Origin: Tropicimonas sp. IMCC6043
GTDB taxonomy: Bacteria; Pseudomonadota; Alphaproteobacteria; Rhodobacterales; Rhodobacteraceae
Length of the DNA: 64,000 nucleotides
Reading direction: 5' to 3'
Assembly: GCF_004146235.1 (NCBI RefSeq)
Contig: NZ_SELO01000002.1
Span: forward strand, 248,001-312,000
Numbering within the stretch: position 1 is the first letter of the stretch; each line of letters opens with the position of its first letter. Below are positions 27,088-36,564 of the stretch, piece by piece. The notes beneath the pieces were generated by a model. It was not told the DNA's origin. It saw nothing but the letters and a program-made list of their open reading frames with translations, and ran no database searches. The translations under genes were made by a program, and so were the position numbers.

Positions 27088-27336
27088 ATGGAACGCTCCG
27101 GCGGGGAGACTTGGTCCGACGCCGTCCAAGGCGCCTGGCGCGCAAGACCCGGCCGGGAACGTGAGTCCGCCCATCGCAGTTCCGCGCGCTTTCAACACCA
27201 TGCTCGACGCAGAAAGAGGAGACTCTTTCGGGAGACGACACTGTGCAGAAGAGAGCTTTTGAAGGAGACGATCAGACGCGGGAGAAGCGTCGAGAGCATC
27301 ACACGGCAAGAGGAGCGATCATCGTCGCTAACTGGC

Positions 27337-27422
27337 TGGTGCGGGCGGTGGGACTCGAACCCACACTTTCTTGCGAAAACAAGATTTTAAGTCTCGCGTG
27401 TCTACCATTCCACCACGCCCGC
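27337..27422 (-). tRNA. tRNA-Leu (anticodon TAA)
   Basis: An 86-base tRNA on the minus strand including an encoded CCA. The acceptor stem GCGGGCG pairs with CGCCCGC. The D arm carries GTGGAATGGTAGACAC, the anticodon loop CTTAAAA gives TAA (27387-27389), there is a long variable arm as in class II leucine tRNAs, and the T arm holds GGTTCGAGTCC. It lies 250 bases after napC on the opposite strand. No duplicated 3' end or integrase gene is visible nearby. Confidence 0.95.
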
Positions 27423-27596
27423 AGTAGGCATGGGAATAGGCGCACGTGGGCCGCGCAGCAAGACCGCTTAACTTGGGCCGAAGAATGTTGTCGCAGATTG
27501 GCGTCAACGCCGGCCTCGCAAATGGACCGTTCGACGTCGCGCCGCTGTCATCCGCTCTTCACTTGACCGGACGCTGGCCCTCTATAGCTTCGTTCC

Positions 27597-28364
27597 ATGT
27601 TTCCGATCCGCGATCACAACCCCTCTGGGCGAACGCCCGTCGTCACCTATGCGCTGATCTCGGCGAACATTCTGATCTTCATCGGAACTTGGGGCATCAC
27701 GGAGAGCCCTTACGCGTTTCACGCCTTCTACGAAAGATACGCGCTGATCCCCGCGCGGCCCTATCCGTGGAGCTTCCTGACCTCGATGTTCCTGCATGGC
27801 GGCATCCTGCACTTGCTCGGTAACATGCTCTTCCTCTGGATCTTCGGCGACAATCTCGAAGACGAGATGGGCCATGGCGGTTTCGCGCTGTTCTATGTGG
27901 CCTGTGGCGTGGCGGCCGGCATTGTGCATGTCGCGCTGTCCTTCGGCTCGCCGGTGCCGACCGTCGGCGCATCCGGTGCCATTGCCGGCGTGATGGGCGG
28001 ATACCTCTTGCTCTTTCCCCGGGCCCGGGTCGATATCCTGCTGATTTTCATTATCTTCTTCCGGATCTTCACGGTTCCCGCCTGGCTGATGCTGGCGATC
28101 TGGTTCGGCCTGCAACTGATGGGGGCCGCCGCGTCGGACCCGACAACGGGCGGCATCGCCTATTGGGCGCATGCGGGCGGGTTTGTCATGGGGGTGGTTT
28201 TTACACTTCCGCTGTGGTTGCGGCGCGGCGGGCCTGCCTTCTGGCAACGGACGCATGGACTGCCGCCGCATCCGGCGGCAAGGGTCCGTCGCAGCGACGT
28301 CCCTTCAGTTTCAAGAAATAAGCGACACAGCCGGATTCCACGGGTTCGGCGGCGGCGGGAATGA
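27597..28364 (+). CDS. Rhomboid-family intramembrane serine protease
   Basis: Membrane protein of 255 residues with about six helices. The catalytic serine is Ser126 in GASGAIAG and the histidine is His192 in YWAHAGGFVMG, as in bacterial rhomboids. The segment SMFLHGGILHLLGNMLFLWIFG is the family helix-2 motif, and a basic tail ends the protein. Its substrate in this organism is unknown. Confidence 0.9.
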   Translation: MFPIRDHNPSGRTPVVTYALISANILIFIGTWGITESPYAFHAFYERYALIPARPYPWSFLTSMFLHGGILHLLGNMLFLWIFGDNLEDEMGHGGFALFYVACGVAAGIVHVALSFGSPVPTVGASGAIAGVMGGYLLLFPRARVDILLIFIIFFRIFTVPAWLMLAIWFGLQLMGAAASDPTTGGIAYWAHAGGFVMGVVFTLPLWLRRGGPAFWQRTHGLPPHPAARVRRSDVPSVSRNKRHSRIPRVRRRRE

Positions 28365-28383
28365 CATGGTCAGGCAAGGGCCA

Positions 28384-28590
28384 TTAGAAACCGGTCTTGA
28401 TCTCATAATTCGACGCGACCGAAGCGATGTCTTGCGCGTTGTACTGGACGCTATCACGCCAGACGTTAAGTGAGGCAAGCGCCATGCCGATGACGGCAGC
28501 ACTCAGAACGACCCAATCGACGGTGACCGCTCCGCGATCATCGGACTGGAAACGGGCATATTGCCGCTGGATAAAGAAAATCGGTTTCAT
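28384..28590 (-). CDS. Small pilin-like membrane protein
   Basis: Protein of 68 residues. A basic N-terminus and DDRGAVTVDWVVLSAAVIG resemble the Flp/TadE-type pilin-like N-terminus, followed by one hydrophobic helix and a polar tail. It stands alone without tad genes. The call rests on that segment only. Confidence 0.6.
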   Translation of the reverse strand: MKPIFFIQRQYARFQSDDRGAVTVDWVVLSAAVIGMALASLNVWRDSVQYNAQDIASVASNYEIKTGF

Positions 28591-28632
28591 AACGCCGACG
28601 CTACCAGCCCAATGTGGCGGGAAATCGGCGGA

Positions 28633-29424
28633 TTAACGGCTTCGAAGGACTTCCGACAGTTTCGCAAACACCGCGCCGTTACCGGCAATCACCATCCTGT
28701 CATCGAAGATGCTGCGCCCTTCGTAGAGCGGGGCGACGAAGCCGCCGGCTTCGCGGACAAGGATCAACCCCGCGGCGATGTCATGCGGGTTCACCTCCCG
28801 CTCCCAATACCCTTCGAACCGTCCCGCGGCGACATAGGCCAGATCGAGCGAGGCGGCGCCCGAGCGGCGTACACCGGCACATTGCGGCATGAGCTTCGCG
28901 AGATCCTGGATGGTGGCCGGCAGCGTCGTCTTCGCCCCCCAGGGCACGCCGGTCGCGAAGAGCGACTCGCTCATCCGGGAGCGGCCCGAAACGCGGATGC
29001 GCATGTCGTTCAACCACGCGCCGGCGCCTTTCTCGGCGACATACATCTCGTCCTTTGCGGCGTCGAAGACGACACCGGCGATGATCTCGCCCTTGTGCTC
29101 GAGCGCGATCGAGATCGCCCAATGCGGCAGGCCGTGAAGGAAATTGGTGGTGCCGTCGAGCGGGTCGACAATCCAGCGCCGCGTCGGGTCGGCGCCGGCG
29201 ACGTCCGCGGATTCCTCGGCATGCCAGCCATAGGTCGGCCGCGCCGTGGTGAGTTCCTCGCGGATGATTTCCTCGGCGCGCAGATCCGCCTTGGTGACGA
29301 AATCGCCGGGACCCTTGGTGCCGACCTGAAGATTCTCGACCTCGCGGAAATCCTTGACCAGCGAGCGGCCCGCCTTGCGGGCGGCCTTGATCATGACGTT
29401 GAGATTTGCGCTGCTGCCCTGCAT
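28633..29424 (-). CDS. Inositol monophosphatase family protein
   Basis: Mg-dependent phosphatase of 263 residues. The metal-binding motif WIVDPLDGTTNFLHG is complete, with an upstream Glu in HAEES and a C-terminal HDIAAG where WDxxAG is usual. Substrates in the family are inositol-1-phosphate, fructose-1,6-bisphosphate or PAP. The replacement of the usual Trp-Asp by His-Asp in the second motif keeps the key Asp. SuhB-like role is likely but not certain. Confidence 0.87.
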   Translation of the reverse strand: MQGSSANLNVMIKAARKAGRSLVKDFREVENLQVGTKGPGDFVTKADLRAEEIIREELTTARPTYGWHAEESADVAGADPTRRWIVDPLDGTTNFLHGLPHWAISIALEHKGEIIAGVVFDAAKDEMYVAEKGAGAWLNDMRIRVSGRSRMSESLFATGVPWGAKTTLPATIQDLAKLMPQCAGVRRSGAASLDLAYVAAGRFEGYWEREVNPHDIAAGLILVREAGGFVAPLYEGRSIFDDRMVIAGNGAVFAKLSEVLRSR

Positions 29425-29507
29425 GGCCGAGGCTCCTTTGGTTCAGGGCGCGGCTATACGCTGCGGACAGCCCGATTCCAAGGCCGAATCCCGCCGGGTG
29501 CGGACGG

Positions 29508-30416
29508 TCACGCCGGTCGTTGAAGCTTCACGGGTATCTCGCGGCCGAGTTTCAGGAAATGCGCCATGTAAGGCCGCTCGATCTCGTCGCTGCGGGTGGC
29601 GGCATAGAGCCGGCGCGTCAGACCCGTTTCGGTAAGGGGCCGGGTGACGAAGTCTGCATTGCTCCTGACGTCGCGCACGACCCAGTCGGGCAGCACGGCA
29701 ACGCCGCGCATCGAGGCCACGAGCAGCAGGATGACGGCGGTGAGCTCCACCTGACGGATGCCGAGCGGCTCGACCCGGCCCGGCATCAGGAGCTGGCTGA
29801 AGACGTCGAGCTTGGATCGGGCCACCGGGTAGGTGATGAGGATCTGGTCGCGGAAATCCTCAGCCGAGATGAAGGGACGCTCGGCCAGCGGGTGGCGGGC
29901 GGCAGCGACAAAGACCGGCGAATAGTCGAAGAGCGGGTTGAAGGTGACGCCCTCGATCGCTTCGGGGTCCGACGATATGACGACGTCCACTTCCTCCTTC
30001 CAGAGCGCCGGAAGGGCGTCGAAGGCAAGGCCCGGGCGGATGTCGACATCGACATCGGGCCAGGCCTTGCGAAACTCCTCAAGCACCGGGAAGAGCCATT
30101 CGAAACAGGCGTGGCATTCGATGGCGATGTGCAACCGTCCGGTCTTGCCGGCGCGAAGGCCCCGGAATTCCTCCTCAAGCGCCGCCATCTCGGGCAGCAC
30201 GCGCTCAGCCGTGCGGAGCATACGAAGGCCGGCGGCGGAGAGCTTGAGCGGCTTGGAGCGACGCGCGAAGAGCTCCATCCCTGCCTGGTCCTCCAGCCCC
30301 TTCACCTGGTGACTGAGGGCGGACTGGGTGATATTCAGGATCTCGGCGGCGCGCGCGAGGCCGCCGGCCTCGTGGATGGCCTTGATGGTTCGCAGATGGC
30401 GGAGCTCTACATGCAT
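29508..30416 (-). CDS. metR: LysR-family regulator, MetR
   Basis: Activator of 302 residues with an N-terminal LysR helix-turn-helix (AAEILNITQSALSHQVKGLE, about 20-40) and a periplasmic-binding-like effector domain. It is divergent from metF. The intergenic region contains TGAATTTGCTTCA, which fits the MetR consensus TGAA-N5-TTCA, so the MetR call is supported by both protein and target. MetR uses homocysteine as coregulator in enterics. The start at 30416 opens directly with MHVELRHLRTI. Confidence 0.9.
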   Translation of the reverse strand: MHVELRHLRTIKAIHEAGGLARAAEILNITQSALSHQVKGLEDQAGMELFARRSKPLKLSAAGLRMLRTAERVLPEMAALEEEFRGLRAGKTGRLHIAIECHACFEWLFPVLEEFRKAWPDVDVDIRPGLAFDALPALWKEEVDVVISSDPEAIEGVTFNPLFDYSPVFVAAARHPLAERPFISAEDFRDQILITYPVARSKLDVFSQLLMPGRVEPLGIRQVELTAVILLLVASMRGVAVLPDWVVRDVRSNADFVTRPLTETGLTRRLYAATRSDEIERPYMAHFLKLGREIPVKLQRPA

Positions 30417-30444
30417 GCGCGGCTCATGATCTTTGTGAAGATTA

Positions 30445-30457
30445 TGAATTTGCTTCA
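30445..30457. promoter_or_regulatory. MetR box TGAATTTGCTTCA
   Basis: Perfect match to TGAA-N5-TTCA in the 93-base region between divergent metR and metF, 53 bases before the metF start. It would allow activation of metF and autoregulation of metR. Confidence 0.75.
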
Positions 30458-30509
30458 GGGCTCGCGATATGCGACTTCCGTCAGCGACACAAGAGGGACC
30501 GAATCCGTC

Positions 30510-31376
30510 ATGACCGCGCCGCATGTTTCCTTTGAATTCTTCCCGCCCCGCTCAGTGGAGGCTTCCTTCCGGCTGCACGAGACAGTGCAGTCGCTTGCCC
30601 CGCTCAACCCCGACTTCGTCTCGGTGACTTACGGCGCCGGCGGCACCACGCGGCGGCTGACGCATGAGGCAGTCTCCGCGATCCACCGCACGACCGACCT
30701 CAAGGTGGCGGCGCATCTGACCTGCGTGGATGCGACGCGCGACGAGACGCTGGAGATCGCCCGGGGCTATGCCGCGGAAGGTGTGACCGACATCGTGGCG
30801 CTCAGGGGCGATCCGCCGAAGGGTGCGACGCGATTCGAGCCGCACCCGCAGGGCTTCGCCGACAGCTGCGAGCTTGTCGCGGCGCTGCGCGAAACAGGCG
30901 ATTTCACCATCCGCGTCGGAGCCTATCCCGACCGGCATCCGGAGGCGTCGAGCGACACCGCAGATGTCGAATGGCTCAAACGCAAGTTCGAGGCGGGCGC
31001 TGATGCCGCGATCACCCAGTTTTTCTTCGAGGCTGAGACGTTTTTCCGGTTTCGCGACGCCTGTGCCAAGGTCGGCATCGACAAGCCGATCCTGCCTGGC
31101 ATCCTGCCGATCGAGCACTGGGCGGGCACGAAACGCTTCGCCGAGCGGTGCGGGACCAAGGTTCCGGCCTGGCTCGACGACGCCTTCGAGAAGGCCGCAC
31201 GGGATGGGCGCGAGGAGATCCTTGCGATCGCCGTGGCGACCGAGCTTTGCTCGGAGCTGATTTCGGGCGGCGTGGAGCACCTGCACTTCTACACTCTGAA
31301 TAAGCCGCATCTGACGCATGACATCTGCCGCGCCCTCGGCGTGACACCGGACACCCGCCTGCAGGACGTCGCCTGA
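30510..31376 (+). CDS. metF: 5,10-methylenetetrahydrofolate reductase
   Basis: Flavoprotein of 288 residues that makes 5-methyltetrahydrofolate for methionine synthesis. Typical segments are VSFEFFPPR at the N-terminus with the catalytic Glu, DFVSVTYGAGG, ALRGDPP and ITQFFFEAETFFRF. The length matches bacterial MetF. The start at 30510 opens the conserved N-terminus; longer frames overlap metR. Confidence 0.95.
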   Translation: MTAPHVSFEFFPPRSVEASFRLHETVQSLAPLNPDFVSVTYGAGGTTRRLTHEAVSAIHRTTDLKVAAHLTCVDATRDETLEIARGYAAEGVTDIVALRGDPPKGATRFEPHPQGFADSCELVAALRETGDFTIRVGAYPDRHPEASSDTADVEWLKRKFEAGADAAITQFFFEAETFFRFRDACAKVGIDKPILPGILPIEHWAGTKRFAERCGTKVPAWLDDAFEKAARDGREEILAIAVATELCSELISGGVEHLHFYTLNKPHLTHDICRALGVTPDTRLQDVA

Positions 31377-31741
31377 AGCGACGCGCGCGGGATCACGGCA
31401 GATTCAAGCGCCGGGAGCCTGGAGCGTCTTGGGCGTAAGCCCGGCGGGTAACGCTTCTGTGCCGGCTCGCCCGCGACAGGTTTCTATGGACACGGCCGAT
31501 TCACCGAACCGCCCCCCGCGCCCGCCCGCCTGCGCGGCTTTGGTGTTTTGTCTTGGCATATCGAAAGCAGTTTGCTATTCGAACCTCCGCATTTCGGATC
31601 CTGCGGTCGGCGAGGGCAATTCGCCGCCAGGCGCGTGGTCAGGATTGACCGGTAGAACTCTCCGCAAAGCCAACAACGTGGCCGTCGGAGCACCGGCAGT
31701 CCCCGGAGAACCTCTCCGGGCAGGCCGCGTCAGTACTGGAA
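31377..31741. other. Intergenic region between metF and the Nudix gene
   Basis: About 365 bases without a convincing gene. A perfect 8-base-pair hairpin (CCCGGAGA/TCTCCGGG, loop ACC) at 31702-31720 sits just before the Nudix start, without a uridine tract. Its role is unknown. Confidence 0.5.
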
Positions 31742-32302
31742 GTGACGCAACGGCGATGCTACCTGATGTATAACTCGTGGACCGATTTCCGCGGGAGGGT
31801 CGATTTCGAAAGGTTTGGGCAAGACAGCGAGCACGTGTTGGTGATCGAGGACATAGAACTTCCGAAGGCGTTAAAACGCGACAAGGATCTGCGCACGCAA
31901 TACGGCGCGCTTTGCTACCGCATGATGCGCGGCAAGGTGCAGGTGCTGCTGATCACGTCGCGGACGCGCCGTCGCTGGATCATTCCCAAGGGCTGGCCGA
32001 TGAGCGACCGGTCCCCGGCGGAGGCTGCGAGCCTGGAAGCCTGGGAAGAGGCAGGCGTCAGTGGCAAGGTGTCGGGGGACGTTGTCGGGTATTTCCCCTA
32101 CACGAAATACGGCGACGGTCTCGGACCGGACCTGCCCTGTGTCGTCTGCGTCTTTCCGCTGAAGGTGAAGTCGCTGGCCAAGGAATTCCCCGAGCGCCAC
32201 GAGCGCCGCCGCAAGTGGTTCTCTCCGAAGCAGGCCAGCAAGAAGGTGGCCGAGCCGGACCTGCGCCAGTTGCTGCGGGACTTCAAACCTCCCAAATCCT
32301 GA
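31742..32302 (+). CDS. Nudix hydrolase (diphosphoinositol-polyphosphate hydrolase-like)
   Basis: Protein of 186 residues. The Nudix box lies in GWPMSDRSPAEAASLEAWEE followed by AGV; the canonical REx2EExG is present as EAWEEAG with Ala-Trp replacing the usual residues. The WIIPKGWP lead-in resembles the DIPP/MutT-like NUDT subgroup. The start is uncertain: GTG at 31742 or ATG at 31766, neither with a clear ribosome site. Confidence 0.8.
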   Translation: MTQRRCYLMYNSWTDFRGRVDFERFGQDSEHVLVIEDIELPKALKRDKDLRTQYGALCYRMMRGKVQVLLITSRTRRRWIIPKGWPMSDRSPAEAASLEAWEEAGVSGKVSGDVVGYFPYTKYGDGLGPDLPCVVCVFPLKVKSLAKEFPERHERRRKWFSPKQASKKVAEPDLRQLLRDFKPPKS

Positions 32303-32347
32303 CGCGCCCCTTTGAAATCGCCGCGCGCAGGAGTACATTTTATCTGA

Positions 32348-32791
32348 ATGATCAAGTACAGCCTCAAATGTGCCGAGGGTCACAGCTTCGAAAGCTGGTT
32401 CGCGTCGGCGGACGCGTTCGAGACGCTCAGGATCTCGGGCCATGTAAATTGTGCGGTCTGCGGTTCTCCCAAGGTTGAGAAGGCGATGATGGCGCCGCGA
32501 GTTCTCTCGGGCGAGTCAGGGGCAGAGACCGACGAGAAGGAGCCCGCCCGGCCGCTGAGCGCCCCTGCAACCCCCGCCGAACAAGCGCTTGCGGAGTTGC
32601 GCCGGCGGATCGAGGCCGAGAGCGACTATGTCGGACGCGACTTCGCCCGCGAGGCACGCGCCATGCATGACGGCGAGGTGCCGCACCGGTCGATTCATGG
32701 CGAGGCCGATCCGAAGGAGGCACGGCGCCTGATCGAGGACGGCGTGCCGGTAATGCCGCTTCCCTTCGCACCGCGCCGCAAGACCAACTGA
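32348..32791 (+). CDS. DUF1178 family protein
   Basis: Protein of 147 residues with the family start MIKYSLKCAEGHSFESWFAS and a Cys pair (CAVCG) suggesting a zinc ribbon together with the earlier Cys/His. The C-terminal half contains the conserved YVGRDFAREARAMH and IHGEADPKEARRLIEDGV. The function of the family is unknown. It follows the Nudix gene by 45 bases. Confidence 0.87.
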   Translation: MIKYSLKCAEGHSFESWFASADAFETLRISGHVNCAVCGSPKVEKAMMAPRVLSGESGAETDEKEPARPLSAPATPAEQALAELRRRIEAESDYVGRDFAREARAMHDGEVPHRSIHGEADPKEARRLIEDGVPVMPLPFAPRRKTN

Positions 32792-32798
32792 AGTCGGC

Positions 32799-33455
32799 TT
32801 ACGCTGCCCGGCCGGACATGTGACGGCGGTAGATCTCAATCATCCAGCCCAGCATGATCGCGTTCAGGATATGCCAGAGGAAATGCGTGCCCAGCGGGAA
32901 GGCAGTGCAGACTGACATGTCGACGGACCGGAACCCGAGCGAGACACAGAGCAACACCGCGCCGACGGCGAGCCCGCGTGCCGTTTCGGGAGCCCTGCGC
33001 CGAAGCGCCAGCGCGTAAAGCGCGATGAGCAGCGGCACCGGCCAATAGGCAGCCGAAATCTCGAAGCCCGGCAGGCTCTGGAAGAGCGGCACAGTGGCCG
33101 CGGCGTAGGGAAAGAAACCGGCGGTGGCGAGGAGGGCAAGCGGCGTGGAAAGGCCCCAGTAGTCGCGGTTTGCGGCAAAGACATAGAGCAGGATGAAGAG
33201 CGTGATTGGCGTGGTGTCGGCGATTGCGCCCCAGACTGTCGCATGGGTGTGAAAGAGCCAGGAGCCGATTCCGATGGCAGCGAGCACGAGGCACATCGCG
33301 CGGGCGAGCGGTAGGCGATCTGTGTCCAAACGGCGCCAGAGCAGTGCCGCGGCGACGAGGAAGGCGAGGTTGGTGAGCGCGTTGACCGGCTCCGACCAGT
33401 AGCTGAAGTCGGTCCGTTCACAATAGCCGTCAACCTGCCGCAACAGACCTTCCAT
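32799..33455 (-). CDS. Ceramidase-like (CREST superfamily) membrane protein
   Basis: Seven-helix membrane protein of 218 residues. The CREST hydrolase pattern is visible: DGYCERTDFSYWSEPVNALTNL at the N-terminus, GSWLFHTHATVWGAIADTTPI in the middle and GTHFLWHILNA near the end, giving the Ser, Asp and three His that bind zinc in alkaline ceramidases. The bacterial substrate is unknown. The start at 33455 is chosen because upstream codons run into the neighbouring hydrolase. Confidence 0.8.
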   Translation of the reverse strand: MEGLLRQVDGYCERTDFSYWSEPVNALTNLAFLVAAALLWRRLDTDRLPLARAMCLVLAAIGIGSWLFHTHATVWGAIADTTPITLFILLYVFAANRDYWGLSTPLALLATAGFFPYAAATVPLFQSLPGFEISAAYWPVPLLIALYALALRRRAPETARGLAVGAVLLCVSLGFRSVDMSVCTAFPLGTHFLWHILNAIMLGWMIEIYRRHMSGRAA

Positions 33456-33516
33456 TTGTTCCTCTCCGGAGTAGGCTGCCCCGCGAAGGCTTAGCTCGTT
33501 CCCGGGAGGAGACAAG

Positions 33517-34209
33517 ATGAAGATCACCTGGCTCGGCCATTCAGGCTTCCGTATCGAGATCGCAGGAGAGATCCTGCTGGTCGATCCCTGGTTCACCGGC
33601 AACCCCGTTTTCCCCGCCGACAGGCAGCCCGAGGCGATCGCAGGAGCGACGCATATCCTGCTGACCCACGGACATGGCGATCATTCGGGCGACGCGCTGG
33701 CGATCGCCAAGGAGCTCGGCGTGCCGCTCGTCGGCATCTACGACCTGATGTCGCATTGGGAAGCGACCGAAGGCGTGAGTGTCATAGGCTTTAACAAGGG
33801 CGGCACGGTAACGCTCGGAGATGTCGCGGTGACGCTGGTGAACGCGACGCATTCCTCCTCGATCGGCACCGATCACGGGCCGATGTATGTCGGTGGAGAG
33901 GCCGGGTTCATGATCGCGGGCGAGGGTCACGTGATCTATGTCAGCGGCGATACCGACGTATTGGCCGACATGGCCATATTCGCGGAACTGCACAAACCCG
34001 ATATCGGCATCCTCTGCGCCGGCGGCCATTTCACGATGGACATGGAACGCGCTGCGTTCGCGGCCAGGAAGTTTTTCGATTTCAAGGTAGTGTTCCCGTG
34101 CCACTACAAGACGTTCCCGCTGCTGGCGCAATCGGCACAGCCGCTGGCGGACGCTCTGCCGGGGGTTGACGTGAAGACCCCCGAGGTGATGGAGACGGTC
34201 GAGATCTGA
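33517..34209 (+). CDS. UPF0173 metallo-beta-lactamase-fold hydrolase
   Basis: Protein of 230 residues with the MBL fold: WLGHSGFRIE at the N-terminus, LLTHGHGDHSGDA (HxHxDH), a His in NATHSSS and the Asp in VSGDTDV, then CHYKTFP. Homologues (YtkL-like) are annotated as metal-dependent hydrolases without a defined substrate. A GGGAGGAGAC ribosome site precedes the start. Confidence 0.87.
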   Translation: MKITWLGHSGFRIEIAGEILLVDPWFTGNPVFPADRQPEAIAGATHILLTHGHGDHSGDALAIAKELGVPLVGIYDLMSHWEATEGVSVIGFNKGGTVTLGDVAVTLVNATHSSSIGTDHGPMYVGGEAGFMIAGEGHVIYVSGDTDVLADMAIFAELHKPDIGILCAGGHFTMDMERAAFAARKFFDFKVVFPCHYKTFPLLAQSAQPLADALPGVDVKTPEVMETVEI

Positions 34210-34213
34210 CCGT

Positions 34214-34666
34214 TCAGCGCCGGGTGGCGAAGAATGCCTTCAGCAGCCGCTCGGCCGGCTCGGCCGCGATGCCGTCGTAGATCTCCGGCACGTGATGCGC
34301 CTGAGGATGGGTGAAGATCCGCGGCCCCTGCGCCACGCCGCCGGATTTCGGATCTGCCGCGCCGTAGCAGAGCCGCGCAATGCGCGCGGCCGAGATCACC
34401 ATCGCGCAGGCAGGACAGGGCTCGAGCGTGACGTAGAGCGTGTGGCCCGGCAGGCGCTCGGAGCCAGCGGCCCGGCAGGCGGCGCGGATCACTTGCACCT
34501 CGGCATGGGCCGTCGGGTCGCAGAGCTCGCGCGTCCGGTTGCCGTCGCGCGCCACGACACGGCCCGCGGGGTCGACCAGAACCGCGCCGACCGGCACCTC
34601 GCCGCGCGCGGCCGCCGCCCGCGCCTCTTCCAGCGCCTCTTCCATATGGCTCGTGAACGGGCTCAT
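34214..34666 (-). CDS. tadA: tRNA(Arg) adenosine-34 deaminase
   Basis: Zinc deaminase of 150 residues converting A34 to inosine in tRNA-Arg(ACG). The active-site motifs are TAHAEVQ (His54, Glu56) and EPCPACAMV (Cys84, Cys87). A possible alternative start is the Met at residue 8. It is divergent from the pseudouridine synthase gene, with a 62-base gap. Confidence 0.92.
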   Translation of the reverse strand: MSPFTSHMEEALEEARAAAARGEVPVGAVLVDPAGRVVARDGNRTRELCDPTAHAEVQVIRAACRAAGSERLPGHTLYVTLEPCPACAMVISAARIARLCYGAADPKSGGVAQGPRIFTHPQAHHVPEIYDGIAAEPAERLLKAFFATRR

Positions 34667-34728
34667 GCCACCTGACTGCCCGTGCCCGCGCCCCTTGGCA
34701 AGCCCGCGCGCGCGGCGTATCCGGGCGC

Positions 34729-35523
34729 ATGAACGAGAAAACAGATACACCCCCTGCCGGCGAACGCATCGCCAAGGTGATCGCCCGGGCCGGCCACGCC
34801 TCGCGCCGCGAGGCCGAACGGATGATCGAGGCCGGCCGGGTCGCGGTCAACGGCAAGGTGATCGGGAGCCCGGCGCTCAACGTCACCGCGGGCGACAAGA
34901 TCACGATCGACGGTGCGCCGCTGGCCGACACCGAGCCGCCGCGTCTCTGGCTCTACCACAAGCCGTTGGGGCTGGTGACCACGGCGCGCGATGAGAAAGG
35001 GCGGCGGACGGTCTTCGACGCGCTGCCGGAGGAGATGCCGCGGGTCGTCTCGGTCGGCCGGCTCGACATCAATTCGGAGGGGTTGCTGCTCCTGACCAAC
35101 GATGGCGCGATCAAGCGGCGGCTGGAATTGCCGTCGACCGGTTGGGTGCGGAAATACCGGGTGCGGGTGAACGGACGGCCCGACGACGCGACTTTTGAAC
35201 CGCTGCGCAGGGGCGTCGAGATCGACGGTGAGCGGTTCCAGCCGATGTCGGTCACGCTGGACCGCCAGCAAGGCGCAAATGCCTGGGTCACCGTCGGCAT
35301 CCGCGAGGGCCGCAACCGCGAGATCCGGCGGGCGATGGAGACGATCGGCCTGCCGGTGAACCGGTTGATCCGGGTCGCCTACGGGCCCTTCCGGCTCGGC
35401 GACCTGAAGCCGGGCGCGGTGGAGGAGGTCAAGGGCCGCGTGCTGCGCGACCAGCTCGGCCTCGACAAGGATTTCGTGCCGCTTGCCGCCCCGAAACGCC
35501 GCCCCACGCGCAAGCGGCGCTGA
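34729..35523 (+). CDS. RluB-type 23S rRNA pseudouridine synthase
   Basis: Protein of 264 residues with an N-terminal S4 RNA-binding domain ([20 protein letters not shown], about 12-60) and the RsuA/RluB catalytic domain. Catalytic Asp113 lies in [17 protein letters not shown], and [11 protein letters not shown] is the second family motif. A basic tail (RRPTRKRR) follows. RluB is the best fit, while RluE or RsuA are alternatives. Confidence 0.88.
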   Translation: MNEKTDTPPAGERIAKVIARAGHASRREAERMIEAGRVAVNGKVIGSPALNVTAGDKITIDGAPLADTEPPRLWLYHKPLGLVTTARDEKGRRTVFDALPEEMPRVVSVGRLDINSEGLLLLTNDGAIKRRLELPSTGWVRKYRVRVNGRPDDATFEPLRRGVEIDGERFQPMSVTLDRQQGANAWVTVGIREGRNREIRRAMETIGLPVNRLIRVAYGPFRLGDLKPGAVEEVKGRVLRDQLGLDKDFVPLAAPKRRPTRKRR

Positions 35524-35724
35524 CCCCTTCCCCGGGAACCAGGTCGATGCAAGCCGGGAAGCAGAGGCACCACGGTCCTGTGTCTTGCTCGGACGGCGCG
35601 GGCGGCGGTTTCCGCCGCAATCCCGTGGCGTGGAGATTTAGCGCTGGAAGTGGTTTTCCCGAGAGTCCAGTTTGCGGCTGGGCGTCGCGACGGCCCGACA
35701 CGAACCAAACCTGGAAGGCGCGCA

Positions 35725-36564
35725 ATGACCGACCCGACCTATGATCCGAGCAGCGATGGCGCCACGATGTCCTTCGCGCAGGAGATGTCCTATGGAGACT
35801 ATTTGCGCGTGGATAACCTGTTGGCGCTCCAACACCCGCTTTCGGATGCGCATGACGAGATGCTCTTCATCATCCAGCACCAGACCAGCGAGTTGTGGAT
35901 GAAGCTCGCGATCCACGAACTGGCGGCCGCGCGCGCCGCGCTTCAGGCAGAGGAACTGGCCCGGATGTTCAAGATGCTGGCGCGGGTCAGCCGTATCTTC
36001 GAACAGCTCAACGCGGCCTGGGATGTGCTCCGCACCATGACGCCTGCCGACTACACGCGGTTCCGCGAGACACTTGGCGCGTCCTCGGGGTTTCAGTCCT
36101 ATCAATACCGGATGATCGAGTTCATCCTGGGAAACCGGAACGCCAACATGCTCCGACCGCATGCACATGTTCCGGAGGTGCACGCGGCCTTGGCGAGCGA
36201 GATGGCGCGCCCGAGTTTTTATGACGAGGTGGTCCGACTCCTGTTCCGGACCGTCGACGGGAGCTCAGACGCCATGCCTGCGCCGCAGCTCGACAGGCCG
36301 CACCAGGCGGACGCGGCAATCCAGTTGCGCTGGAAACGCGTCTACGAGGATATCGACCGCTACTGGACGCTCTACGAGCTAGCGGAAAAGCTGGTCGACA
36401 TGGAGGACTACTTCCGCCGCTGGCGCTTCAACCACGTGACCGCTGTGGAACGGGTGATCGGGTTCAAGCGCGGCACCGGGGGCACGTCCGGGGTTCAGTA
36501 TCTGCGCCGCATGCTGGATGTCGAGCTGTTCCCGGAACTCTGGCACCTGCGAGGAGAGCTCTGA
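35725..36564 (+). CDS. kynA: Tryptophan 2,3-dioxygenase
   Basis: Haem dioxygenase of 279 residues that opens tryptophan to N-formylkynurenine. Family segments are [43 protein letters not shown] and [26 protein letters not shown], the last with the axial His. The start at 35725 follows CTGGAAGGCG. It overlaps kynU in TGATG. A kynurenine formamidase (kynB) is not present next to it. Confidence 0.95.
   Translation: MTDPTYDPSSDGATMSFAQEMSYGDYLRVDNLLALQHPLSDAHDEMLFIIQHQTSELWMKLAIHELAAARAALQAEELARMFKMLARVSRIFEQLNAAWDVLRTMTPADYTRFRETLGASSGFQSYQYRMIEFILGNRNANMLRPHAHVPEVHAALASEMARPSFYDEVVRLLFRTVDGSSDAMPAPQLDRPHQADAAIQLRWKRVYEDIDRYWTLYELAEKLVDMEDYFRRWRFNHVTAVERVIGFKRGTGGTSGVQYLRRMLDVELFPELWHLRGEL

Noticed and set aside
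27088-27600. Integration site or genomic-island boundary at tRNA-Leu
   Set aside because: No integrase and no repeated tRNA 3' end were found in the window, and the nap operon next to it has the same base composition as its surroundings.
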